Positions 13,101-25,044 of a stretch of DNA of 64,000 bases are shown piece by piece (position 1 is the first letter of the stretch; every line of letters starts with the position of its first letter). The notes under the pieces are model-generated. The model was not told the DNA's origin, made no database searches, and was given only the letters and a program-made list of their open reading frames with translations. A program made the translations under genes and the position numbers. This stretch comes from Lithospermum erythrorhizon (Eukaryota > Streptophyta > Magnoliopsida > Boraginales > Boraginaceae): contig JADFUC010000005.1 in assembly GCA_019722365.1 (NCBI GenBank), positions 1 through 64,000 of the forward strand, written 5' to 3'.

Positions 13101-15340
13101 CTTTTCCATCATTGCTCTACTTTATCTTCAAACAGATATGATAGATTTTGTAGGAAAAGAGACACCAAGATTTATCTCGGTATCTCAAATGATAGAGAGC
13201 CTAAATGGCTCCTTGAGATCTTCATTAAGAGAACTGGAACAATGATTGAAGGATCTAGCCTTATAAATTCTAATAATGACAATCTTGTATGTATGGATGC
13301 TTCTACTTTCTTCTCGTTGGTTTCCTTTGTGGAGTTAATTTATCTGACAGCTCATACCGTGAAAAGCTTGAATTTTTCGTACTATCTTTTATTATTCTTG
13401 GATTATTTTTAAATAAATTTATAGAAACTACCACAGGCTCAAGAATAATGAAGATTGGAGAGCGATGTTGCAAGATGCAATGGAAACCAAAAGAATTACA
13501 AGATTGTGTGGTTGCCAACAAGTATTGGATGTTTTTTAAATTTAAAAGATGTTGTCATTAGTATTTTTAATTTTGTTTCATGTAATTTGACTTCATGTAA
13601 TAGCCTCGAAGATTATGGACAAGTTTTCTCTACTTAATAATATGAATTAAATATATAAAAAAAAGCAAAAAATAAAAAATATATGACATCTTTGATGTTT
13701 CTTATCATTATTTAGTTGAATGTGCAAATGTATGTACAAAATCAATTTAATTTATTTATTTTATAATTTTATAATAATATATATAATTAATGTAATGTAC
13801 TCAATCTAATATAAACAAGTATACACCAATCTTATTTTTATCATTTTCCCTTTATTTGTAATTTGAGTACAAAAATTTAATAATCAATTGAATGAATTTC
13901 ATACATATTCTATTCATTCAAACAGATTCTACTATGGCCAATTAACTAGTGGCATAATAACTCATTATCCTTCCACTGCCCCACCTCTATTATTCTATTC
14001 AATGATTTCTTTTTCCCCACTCCCATTTTGCTTCCTGAGCCTCCCATTTTGGGAAAAATAGATTCTTTACTACTATGTGGATGAGGGAAAATATGGGTTG
14101 GTTCCAGATTCAATTTTTAGTTCGAAAAAACTTGATTATAGGGCTTCAATTTTGGTGCAATAAGGGGAACAACTGATTGTTTGGTACTATAGGGAACATA
14201 GATGCTTTTATTCTCCACCATATAATATGTTTCGATTGATGTATGCATTTTTATTTTATCTTAATCTTGATAATTGATGTGTTTTCATTTATTTATTTTG
14301 TTGATTTTAATTTACGTATGTTTCACTAAAAAATTATTTTGAATTCCAGGTACTTCAATGAACTTTTTAGGTTGCATGAACTTGTCATTTCCTTCGGGTA
14401 TTCTTAGAATCATTATGTGTAGACATTTTTATTAGCTTAATTGGGTGCTTAGTTTTTTGTAATGATGCTTATTCTTGTATGATACGGTTTGGATCTCACT
14501 ATTCCTAATATGTGTAATTGAATATGTCTTAATATTACTATTCATGTTACTATTAGCTTTTACTATTGTAATGGCTTATGAAATGGTTTGAAATCCGGGA
14601 TTTACGTGTCGGATACGTACCTATATATATCGATATATATATCGATGATATAGAAATCGGAGTTCGATTAGAACAATTTCTCACGACCCTCTCTACCCCC
14701 CCCCGTAAGAATTTGTTTCTTGAATAAATAAAGGCGTGTTTTAAAAGCTTTGGCTATACGATACTGTAGCTTTATTGTAAATTTTCTTTATTACTCTTAT
14801 AATAATTCTTTATTTGTTTGTCTAAGGATGAGCCCTAATAAAATTTAAATCTGTTATTGTAGGTATATGAACAATTTGAATATGATACGATAATGATCCG
14901 TGTATGATGGTAAAGATTTCATTAACAATAATTATGAAAAACTTGATGAATATATGATAAGGATTTAAGAATGGGGAATAAAGATTTGATTAATGTTAAT
15001 TATGAAGAACTTCATGAATATATGATCTGGTCCATAGATAGAATTAGGAATAGTAATTATGGCACGACATGAATTCAAATGAATTGTTTTCATACATGTT
15101 TGCCCGTTGTTGCCGTCGATAGGCGTTTGGGGGCGTTTTGGTATGAGTTTGTTCTGAGAATTCATATTCTAGACGGAGTTTTTGATCTGTAATAATTTCG
15201 ATCTAAATCTGATCAGATAGTCATACGTTCATTCATGATTTTTGTTTCTCTAATATGGATCCGAGATCTTTAGATCTAATCAGATAGTCATCGGTTCAGA
15301 CATGATTCTCGTTTCAAAAATCTTTAACCGTCTTAACATG
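13101..15340. other. Intergenic stretch, nothing recognised
   Basis: The sequence is AT-rich with only short unsupported frames. A small palindrome-rich run of TATATATATCGATATATATATCGAT lies near 14,622-14,646, and a C9 run at 14,695-14,704. There is no gene, RNA or complete mobile element that I can support. Confidence 0.5.
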
Positions 15341-15342
15341 AA

Positions 15343-15910
15343 AATGATAATAGGAATAAAAATAAAAATAATAATAATATTAAAAACAATCATAATAATA
15401 ACAATAATAATAATTATAATAATAATAATAAGAATAATAAAAATAAAATAATAATAATAATAATAAAAATAAAAATAATAATAATAATAAATTATAATAT
15501 AATAATAATAATAACAATCAAAAGAATAAAATTAATAATAAAAAAAAAACAATAATAATAATAAAAACAATAATAATAATAATAATAAATAATAATAATA
15601 ATAATAATAATAACAAAATAATAATAATTAAAAATAATAATAATAAATAAATAAATAAAATGATTATAATAAAACCCGTAATAATAGTAACAAAATATAA
15701 ATAAAAATAATAATAACAATTATAATAATATTAATAATAATAATAGTAAAAATAAAAATAATTATAATAATTATTATTATTATTTATTCTTATTATTATA
15801 ATAATTATTCTTAGTAAAGGATAATAATAACTATAATAATAATTATTATTATAATAATAGTATTATTTTTATAATTAAGGATAATAATAACTATAATAAT
15901 TAATATTATA
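15343..15910. repeat. Long imperfect (AAT)n microsatellite
   Basis: For about 560 bases the sequence is almost only AAT/ATA/TAA triplets, interrupted by AAAAT, AAC and AAG variants. Towards 15,760-15,860 it switches to TTATTATTA, giving an inverted junction. The 75-residue minus-strand frame at 15,492-15,719 is an artefact of this repeat (runs of I, Y and F). Confidence 0.95.
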
Positions 15911-16430
15911 TTTTAGTAATAAATATATTTATTGTATTCATATTAATAATATTTGTTATGTATTTATCTATTCTGCGATATTATTTATTTAATATATGAT
16001 AAATATATATAAATGAAATAGAGTAGGGGTAAAAGTTATGTCTAGTAAATTAAAATCTTTTTAACTTCAAAAACATTGTAATCACAAATATTTTTGATAT
16101 TGAATTCGATTATAATTAAAAGTTTCAATGTTCAGTTTCGATTTTTCAAAATTCGGAGTTTTTTTATTTTTACGGATTTAACAAATAGATAGCAATCTCC
16201 AAGATTAGTAAATCAAAGCATATACTCCTGAAATTTAGTAGTTGTAGTTTGATTAGTCATTTTTCGTTTAAGCGTAAAGAAGGCGTTATGCGGCTTATCG
16301 TATGAAAGACTTGGATTCTGTGATTCATTATAGCGTATCACATAAAATTGGACACAACTCTGTGAGTTAATGGATACAAGCCTGACTAAGTATATACGTA
16401 TGTTGCATTGTTGCAAGTCACTTAGCCTGG

Positions 16431-16497
16431 GATTCTTTTATCCTTTTCATTGTCAGATTCCCTGCGATTCTTTTATCCTTTTCATTGTCAGATTTGT
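16431..16497. repeat. Tandem duplication, 27-base unit
   Basis: The unit GATTCTTTTATCCTTTTCAT plus TGTCAGA occurs twice, separated by eight bases (TTCCCTGC). It is identical in both copies, so the duplication is recent. The surrounding 15.9-17.4 kb stretch has no gene that I can support. Confidence 0.9.
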
Positions 16498-17459
16498 ATA
16501 AAAGCTGAGTTATGGATTCCATCTGAGTTAGGCAACATCATCCAATTGTTTTTACTGTTGATTTTAATTGATTAATTTTTTTAACTTCTATAATTTATGA
16601 CTATGTATTTAGGTGGGATGACGATGTGATATTCAAGACACATCGAAGATTCAAGTTCGTTAAGAAACTAAGGTTAAATAATTTGTTGCTCAATTTATCT
16701 GCAACGAATTCCATCGATAGTTTATGCAAAACTATGTGAAGTAGAGCTATCAAAATGAAATTAAGAATATTTACTATATTATTTATATTTTTCATTAAAT
16801 ACGTGAATTCGGCCCCGCTTGTCGATATATTATCTTTGTCGCGTCGTTGGTACGACCACTTCTTCTCTTCCTAAATGAAGTGAGTTCTTCTGAGGACTAT
16901 ACGTTTTGACGTGGATGTAATAAAATCACATGTATCAATATCATAAGTAGATATATGATAAGAGATCTATAGGAGTTTGATTGATACTATACATATTATT
17001 GTCTTAAATATGCTTCCTATCTTTTTTCGGGGGTTAAATGCCATAATAAACTTTAAGGTTAATCATGTTTGGATTGGAGTAATTGTAGGAATGGGAACTA
17101 GTGAAAAGTCCTCAATGAACGTGTGAGTGAGACAAAATGAGCTAAAAAATACGTGGTAATTTGTGATATAAATTAAAAATCCCAATGTCGATAACATGCT
17201 CGGCCTGGAAGTGTTCGATGAGGCGTTTACAATAAGCGTCATCTTTAACAGTGCAGATCATAATAAACAAGTGGTATCATATGAATATCGACAAATGTCA
17301 TTGCTATGCCGACCATCACACATTTGAGATGAGTTTTTCGCCTTTCAACGAGGGTTATGCGTTAATTCTGTTTAAGAGTACATAAGAGTTTTGAGAACAT
17401 GATAGTTTGCGAATCAAACTCAGTACAATAATAAAATCTGAAAACAAAATAAAGTAAAG

Positions 17460-18420
17460 ACGTTGAAACCAAGGATTTGAAGTTGGGTTCTCTACTCAGC
17501 AATTTGTGGAAAGATCAGTAGTATCCCTTCTCCCGATATTTCGAGCATCTTTCGACTGATCCGTAGGAGTTTCTGTTACTCCCTCGATTTCTTCTTTGTC
17601 TACTCTGTCCTGGATCATTTGGGGTGTCACCTTGGCTAGAAATCTTGGGACTACGAGCTCGCTCAAAGTATACCCTGACCAACAACTGAGATCAATGCTT
17701 TGATTCCGCTTCACACAAGAATCTTTTCTTCTCAAATATGTATAAATACATCACACACTTTTCATATCAGAGAATCAACTTCGTGAAGACCTTCCTATTG
17801 GGGACAATGACCTGCTAGCTAATAGTTTGTACCCCGCCTCCTTGTACTGATCCATCTCAATCTCGATACCTGCTTCACTAATGAAACTCATGACAAAAAT
17901 AGGTGGCAAGTCAGTGTGCGAATTGCCCTTCTTGTTACTATGTTTCCCCAATTAAGAGTCATCTGCAACTGCTTTCCTTGTAGTAGTGTTGGTTTTAAGG
18001 AGAGAATTATTGTGGAGATTCTTCATCAAAAGTTGTTTGCACTATGTTTTGTCCCCTTGAGTTCTACCAGGATAGTAGTGAGGTTCTTGCATTATTTGTT
18101 CAATCTTTTTTTTCGTATATTTAGACACTTTTAAAGCTTCCAACTATGGCCTTTGCTTGTTCTCTTCTTTTTCAACTGACTCAGCCCACGAACTTGGTGT
18201 TCTAGTTGTAGTAGCATTAGCTGTGTGCAGGCCTCTTTTATTTTCTGGTGTTGTGAACCCATCCCTAGCTACGTTGTCTCCCTGTAAATTTGCAATAGGC
18301 ATATCTGAGTTGACAACCATTTTCTCCTTCTTTTCCTTTCTGTTGCCCCATTATCATTGGTAAACTGGAGACTATTCATTGAGGACTCAAATTCACATTT
18401 AATCCATCAACTCCACTGAC
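17460..18420 (-). pseudogene. Unidentified coding-like remnant, possibly from a plant LINE or other retroelement
   Basis: Compared with its surroundings this kilobase has more balanced base use. On the minus strand it gives long stop-poor stretches in shifting frames. Around 18,350-18,140 the reading is like MPIANLQGDNVARDG then SSWAESVEKEENK. Around 17,900-17,790 it includes AGIEIEMDQYKEAGYKLL. At 17,735-17,496 a frame includes SCWSGYTLSELVVPRF. The pieces do not join into one frame. The style (polar linker, then SWAESV) recalls the N-terminal part of plant LINE ORF1 proteins, but I cannot name a domain. Confidence 0.25.
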
Positions 18421-19329
18421 CTGTTTATTTTGCACCTAGTTACATACACGTAGGAAACCACTCTTCCCACATCATCCATCCATCATTAACATTGCGAAAC
18501 CAATCATTCTCTACCACGTATCATTTCTTTACAAAATAAAATGAATAATCAAATAGTTCTTCCATCACTAAAAAATTATACACCCATAAAATAACAAAAT
18601 ACAATGTATTATTTGATTTACAAACTTTTTTATTTTAACAAACTCTTAGTCCAACATATAAGTATTTAATTCGCATTTTCATTTTACCGTATTAATCATT
18701 AACCATTAATTAATTTTATTAATTATTATTCAAATAAATATAAGTACTATACTATTGTATTTATCTTTAAAAATACTCCTCACAATATTATTTTATTGTA
18801 ATTCTACATAATGATAGATATAAAGAAAATCAATGGTTAAAGTTTGATAAGAAAAAACGAAAACGTCAATTAAGTTAAATCGGTTATAGAGTCACAAAAA
18901 ATTTGAAATTGAATGAGGAAAGGGAATCAAGGGAGTAGTAAAGACAAATCGGAGATGATCCTCTCAAATTTTTTCGATGCATATTTTAAATATCTTTCTG
19001 TTTGAAATTTGTTAGTATATTAATGACGATGAACTTTAGCATACTGTATTAAATTATCATCGATGATAATATGTTATTAACTCTTAAAAGATAATTAAAA
19101 AAGATATGAAAATGAAGTAGATGATATTTTCTAGTCGATATTTTTTGTCCATAAAAAAAGGAAAGAAAGAAGGAGAAAGTCCTAATTAAACGTGAAGAAT
19201 CGAGAACGTTTTATCCAAAAAAAAGAGGGAAAAAGCCAATCTTCCGGATTTATCTCACTTTTAACTATATTTTCTACATCAAATCGCAACTATATTCTGG
19301 GATTTATTCATTTTAGCAAACATTGAAAG
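18421..19329. other. Intergenic region upstream of the lipase-like gene
   Basis: The sequence is AT-rich with no gene. It holds one copy (18,854-18,871) of an 18-base word, AAAACGAAAACGTCAATT, that also occurs at 29,405 and 33,023. The word is probably a leftover MITE end. The promoter of the lipase-like gene should lie in the right part, but I see no decisive TATA box. Confidence 0.4.
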
Positions 19330-19486
19330 AAGGAGGGATTTTTAATTCTGGGTTTTATTTATTTTCAATATGGTAAAAAGGAGGGATTTTTAATTGTGGG
19401 GTTAATTTATTTTTGCAAGTTGATGTTATTTTCCAAACATATGGTAAAAGGAGTGATCTTTAATTCTGGGTTTCATTTATTTTCAT
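19330..19486. repeat. Degenerate tandem repeat just upstream of the lipase-like start codon
   Basis: Three related copies of a unit built on AGGAGGGATTTTTAATTCTG, GGTTTTATTTATTTTCA and ATATGGTAAA lie at about 19,331-19,377, 19,379-19,420 and 19,441-19,486. They end about 80 bases before the ATG at 19,564, so they lie in the promoter or 5' leader. Confidence 0.8.
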
Positions 19487-19563
19487 GATTGATTGATCCA
19501 AATATCAGATATTGAAGTTACAGCAAAGAAAAGAAGGAAAGTTTTTTATTACATAATCCACAG

Positions 19564-22500
19564 ATGCAACGGATTGTTGACAACGTCCTTGCTGTCACGA
19601 AAGAGTATGTCCCATTTTTTTGTCTCGTTTTCAGATTATTTCTATAAATATGTTTGTTGGTATGTTTATTTTTCAGCTATTTTTGAGATTATATTTATAA
19701 ATATGTTTGTTGGTATGTTTATTTTTCAGCTATTTTGTTTGTTTTAAGCTTCTTTGTCATGTTTTTTTTTTTTTGCTTTGGTTTAGTAAAGTGAATTGGA
19801 TTTGACATTTTGAGATTATATGTATAAATGTGTTTGTTTGTTTGTTCCGAGCTTATTTGTGACTGTCCTTTGAATTTGCATTTGATTTGGTTGAGTAAAG
19901 TGAATTGAAGCTGACTTTGTTATAGATTTGTTTGATTGGAGTTGATTTTATGTAGTTGATCAAATGCCAACTTGTCATTTTGCTTTGATCCTCCCTTCTA
20001 TACCTACTTTTGTGCATCCTGATGTTATGTGGGAATCACGGTAGTTATGATATACGGAGTAATTATTAATGCATTAGGTACAATTTTCTTAACGAGTAGA
20101 TGTAGAAGGGAGGTAGAGGATCCTTCCCTTGATTTGTTTACTATATGTTGTGAGTTAATGGGTTGTTTGTTTTGTATAATTTAATGTATTCCTTTTTAAA
20201 AAAAAGGATTCTGGGTTTTTGCGATGGTAGATTCCTTTCCATTATGTTTGTTTCTGGTTGGGTGAGCATAAAATTAATGATTTTGATGAAGATTTGCTAA
20301 TGTTAGATTCTTAAGGAAGAGGATAATTGGAGGATGGCGAAAGATTGTTACATGGAATTGATTGTAGATTCCTATTATTGGGAAAATCACAACGGAGTTG
20401 TCGGTTGAATGCATGCCTGATAGAAAAGATCGAGATATGATCACTCAACAAGTGCAATTTTTTAGGGATGAATTTGGATTGATGAGTAGATTTGGGGGCG
20501 AAGGATTAAAGATATCAGGTCGAATTCATCATAAAAAATTGCATATAAAAGATAGATGTGAATGTTATTTACTCAATGCATCATTAAAATAATTTTGATG
20601 AAAACGAGTTATTTCAAATCCATGGATTTAGCATTAGTTGATTTAAGACCCATTCTCAGATCCAAATTTTCACCAATCTAGATTCAACCCAAGGTTACTG
20701 ATGAGAGAGCGTTCAAGTGTGAATTTGTGGATATTCATATATATGCTTATTATTGCATACTCATGCTGTTGAAGTAATCAGTAAGTCAAACTATGGGTTT
20801 GGAAACTGCTAGTGCATAATCTATAACGATTCTCATTCTTTTTAACAAGGAATTGCATATCGAGTATGTGACTACTTATTCCTTTGTACCTTTTTCTCTT
20901 ATTTTCCAGGTCAGTGAAGACATTTACTTATGAGTCATTGAACAACATTGTGAGGTTTATCAATGGATTCTCTGCTTTACTGTTGTCTATATTGCCTGGG
21001 AAGTCTTCTATCCTTGAAGGTATCCATGGTTGGGAGCTTAGGCCAAGTTTTCGTGGACCACGCCTTCCACGTTGGATGGAGGAGTAAGATTTAAAGTTTT
21101 CACCATGATATTCAACGATCTTTACACTGTATTATCATTGTTGGAAATTGTCCAAACCTTACCGAAATGATAACCTATTTTTTTCAAATTTCTGTTTGTT
21201 GTTTGGTTTTGTTTCTATTTGTTGTTCAATGAGTTGCATACAATCTCAGATATCAGTATTATCGTGTATCACTGCACACATATCTGTGTTACAGAATGAA
21301 GATCTTTTATTTTATAAGTTGGTATTCATTTTTTGTTCTATGGTACTTTTGTCTTTGAATTTGACAAGTGAAGTAAACCTTGTTGTTATCTAATGGTAAA
21401 ACCAGCAGGATTTATGTAATACCCTAACCTTAGAAACTCGTAAGGTGATATCTATTGAAACCTTGACGTGATATCTATTGAAAAATTTGAAAAGTGAAGT
21501 AAACCTTGACGTGATATCTATTGAAAAATTTGATTGGAATAACTCTTACTATCCAGATGCATCTTCTTTCATGAGCCCAAGTACTAGAAAATCTAAGGTT
21601 AAGCGTGCTTGGCTTGGAGCAATTCTAGGATAGGTGACCCCTGATGAATTTTATGGGGAGCTCATTAAATTTAATTGCATACCTTAGCGTCCTCTTCTTC
21701 TTCTTTTTTGTTTTTGTGTGTGTGTGTGTGTGTGTGGGGGGCCACAGCTTAGTTGGAATCTATCATGAGGAAAATGTCAATGTTCTATTTATCAGATTGA
21801 TCTTTTTGCTTTGCTTATGAAAATGACAGATATCATTACTGAAGTTAATATTTGGCTGTCATTGCAATGACCCACCCACCCCCTACACCACCACCACATC
21901 TATATTGGCAATAACAGGGACAAAAGAGTGATTGGTTGATGTTCTATGCTCTTAAATTGTTGATCTGGCTTCTAAAATTTAATATTTGTTATATATTTTT
22001 TTTGTTTTGTTAGTGGGGTGTCATCTTTCAATCGATTAATTCATGAACTCTCAGTGGACTCGGATACATCAAGTCTCGATTATACTTCCGCAGAGGAATA
22101 CGATGATGATACTATTCCTTTGTCGCCGTCATCACAGAGCTCCAGGGCCTCGGACTCCTCCAGTTTTAGGATGCATGATTCAGGCTGGAGGCCAGTGATC
22201 AGATACATCATTTCGTGGATGTTGTTTCCAGTTACATTCTTACTGGGGATACCAATTTTACTATATACTTTTGCTTCCCATAGAGTCTCTCCAACTACTA
22301 GTTCTACTGGTACAAGCGAGCCTTCGCATCGACGTACATCTAAGAGGATTCAAACTCTCAAGGATGATGTGGTTCAGTTTGCAACTGATCGTCGACGTGG
22401 TGTCATTGAGGTTGCAATTATTGTCAATTTAGTTTTCAGCTTAAACACCTTGACTATATCTTTGTGTATTTGTTTCCCCGAGTTGTAACAACTCTACAAT

Positions 22501-25044
22501 CTCTTGAGTATTTGTTTCCCTGAGTTTATTTTCTGAAACTATCATTGATGTAAATATTTCTGAAAACTCACCTAAACCATGTTGGTTATTTAGTTTATGG
22601 TGACATCTCTCTCATGAATTTAATATTTTGTAGGACCTTCACCTGGCAATTGAGATTTCCATTGAATCTGCATTTGATGTTGTTCACAAGGCAACAAATT
22701 GTATTGTCACGCCTTTCGAGACTATAAGGAAAGTGTTGAAATGGGTTTCTTTTCACCCTGATGGCCGTGTGGAGTACTCTGGTGATGATCCAAGTGCATC
22801 TGTCCCGACGGCTACTCTTTCAGATAGTGATCCTACTCCCAAAGAAAGGAAGACAACTATTTATCATTCTCTCAACACTGATGCTCGGACTTGTAGAGAT
22901 GTCATTACAGAGCTCGGGTAAGAGTAGTCATGAATTTTAGATATGTATATGTTGTTATGTTCTTTTCTTTTCTAGTATTTGTTGTGGGTATATGCACAAA
23001 ACATGTCAGTGGAATCTTCTTTTTCTAATATATGCATGCATAAACATAATACACATCTTACTGAGTCACTTTTATCACATTACTATGTAATTGTACCTTG
23101 AATTGGTCTATCAATTGTGCAAGTGAGTTATGTCCCTCCTGCAGGTATCCATATGAAGCAATTCGAGTAGTTACCTCTGATGGATATGTTCTACTTTTGG
23201 AACGGATACCGAGGTTTCTATTCCTAACTTCATCTTCATTAAAATCAAATTTACATGAATTGATTCATATACTGATTGTGCTTCATTTATACTTCTCTTT
23301 CTAGGCGTGATTCTAGGAAGGTTGTTTATCTCCAACATGGTATACTAGATTCATCAATGGGGTGAGTTTTTAGTTAACTAATTGATTATAGATGTTTCAA
23401 TATGAATTGAATTGAAGATTGTGTTAGTGCCTCTTTGTGTTTCCACTCCCGGGGGGAACCCAATGGTTTTTTTTATCTAAGTAGAGATCATGTTCCTATT
23501 TGGGAACTTCTGCATCCCATGAATCCCTTAACTAGCACTTGATTTGGAAGTGTACTAACATAATCAGCCCACAATAGTTTAAATACAGTGATCGAACTTA
23601 TACATCATATATGAGTGCATGCATATTTACTACAGCTTCTAACGGCATATGAGCCGAATGTTTATTGTGAGAAATTTCATTGTTATGGTGCTGATTTGGC
23701 AATCATAAATTGATGAAATTAAGTATTCTAAATTAACGTCCTTTTGTTGTATTATATCCTAATATTTAAGCTGTTTTAAAACAGCTGGGTATCCAATGGA
23801 GTTGTTGGTTCTCCCGCCTTCGCTGCTTTTGATCAAGGTTTGTCTTATATGGTTATGGCTATGATCTACTTCCTATTGTGGCTTACCTACGTAAAATCTT
23901 GCTTGCTTATGTGTACAGACAGAAATTTGAGAGGCTTCTTTCTCTCTTAAATGCAGGTTGTGATGTTTATCTTGGGAACTTCCGTGGACTTATTTCCAGA
24001 GAGCATGTGAATAAGAATATTTCATCAAGGCAGTAAGTTAATTAGATTTAATGTGTGGCAAATGGCATAGAACTCGATAAAGGTTTCTAGCTATCACTTT
24101 TAACATTGTTCTTGTGCAGGTACTGGCGCTATTCCATCAATGAACATGGTATGCAAGATATACCTGCAATGGTTGATAAGATCCATGAAGTGAAAATATC
24201 TGAATTAAAAAGTGACCAACCTAGTGCAGAAGAAGAGCCTAAAGAACAACCTTACAGGCTTTATGCAGTCTGTCATAGTTTAGGTGGAGCTGGTATTCTT
24301 ATGTATGTAATCACACGTCGGATTGAGGAAAAACCCCACAGGTTATCTAGACTGATACTATTGTCACCTGCTGGATTCCACCATGATTCGACCTTCGTTT
24401 TCACGGGGGTGGAGTTCCTATTCCGTCTTACAGCTCCTCTAGTTGCACCTCTATTTCCAGCTTTCTATATTCCTACCCGATTTTTCCGTATGTTGTTAAA
24501 TAAGTTGGCACGGGACTTTCAGAACTTGCCTGCTGTAGGAGGACTAGTTCAAACCCTTATGAGTTATGTTGTAGGTGGAGATAGTTCAAATTGGGTTGGT
24601 GTATTAGGTATACCCCACTACAACATGAATGATATGCCAGGAGTATCCTTCCGAGTGGCTCTTCATCTAGCACAGATGAAGCACTCAGGAAAATTTATGA
24701 TGTTCGACTATGGAGACGCAGCTGCCAACATGGAAGTGTATGGTTCTCCCAAACCCCTCGATTTGGGAGAATATTACGGGTTTATTGACGTTCCAGTGGA
24801 TCTGGTTGCAGGGCGCAAGGATAAAGTTATTAGGCCATCCATGGTCAAAAAACATTACCAAACTATGAAGGAGTCTGGTGTTGAAGTATCTTACAATGAG
24901 TTTGAATATGCACACCTGGACTTCACATTTTCCCACCGTGAGGAACTATTAGCTTATGTTATGTCCCGTCTACGTCTGATGGGGTCATCTTTAAAGCAAC
25001 AACATGTTCAGAAAGCTACAAGAGGAAAGAGGCACGCAGTCTAG
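19564..25044 (+). CDS. Alpha/beta-hydrolase, lipase-like membrane protein (nine exons)
   Basis: Exons: 19564-19604, 20910-21083, 22014-22410, 22634-22917, 23145-23213, 23305-23361, 23785-23837, 23957-24032, 24120-25044. All have AG acceptors and GT donors, and they join in frame to 691 residues. The N-terminus MQRIVDNVLAVTKE continues in exon 2 as SVKTFTYESLNNIV. Residues 86-122 are serine-rich, and about 134-157 form a hydrophobic membrane segment. The hydrolase part has the His-Gly motif (QHGILDSSMGW, 332-342), the nucleophile elbow CHSLGG (Ser437), a likely acid Asp618 in VAGRKDKV, and His649 in YAHLDF. Known from the family: plant homologue of gastric/lysosomal acid lipase-like enzymes (Arabidopsis At1g73920/At1g18460, about 700 residues). 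The natural substrate is not established from sequence. The exon 3 (GTTGCA), 5 (GTTTCT) and 7 (GTTTGT) donors are weak. The gene is convergent with the MYB gene. Confidence 0.95.
19643..19738. repeat. 53-base tandem duplication in intron 1 of the lipase-like gene
   Basis: A segment starting TATAAATATGTTTGTTGGTA and running through TGTTTATTTTTCAGCTATTTT occurs twice, offset by about 53 bases and nearly identical. A more diverged echo follows near 19,810-19,840. Each copy carries an acceptor-like TTTATTTTTCAG. Confidence 0.9.
21430..21532. repeat. Short tandem duplications in intron 2
   Basis: The phrase GTGATATCTATTGAAA occurs three times. The longer phrase AAACCTTGACGTGATATCTA occurs twice, with an AAAAGTGAAGTA spacer. 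They lie inside intron 2 of the lipase-like gene and cause no change to coding sequence. Confidence 0.85.
21713..21738. repeat. (GT)n microsatellite
   Basis: About eleven GT dinucleotides in a row are followed by a G run. They lie in intron 2 of the lipase-like gene. Confidence 0.95.

Noticed and set aside
15492..15719. 75-residue minus-strand frame of I, Y and F
   Set aside because: It is produced by the (AAT)n microsatellite.
24685..24936. 83-residue minus-strand frame
   Set aside because: It is an antisense shadow of the last lipase-like exon.
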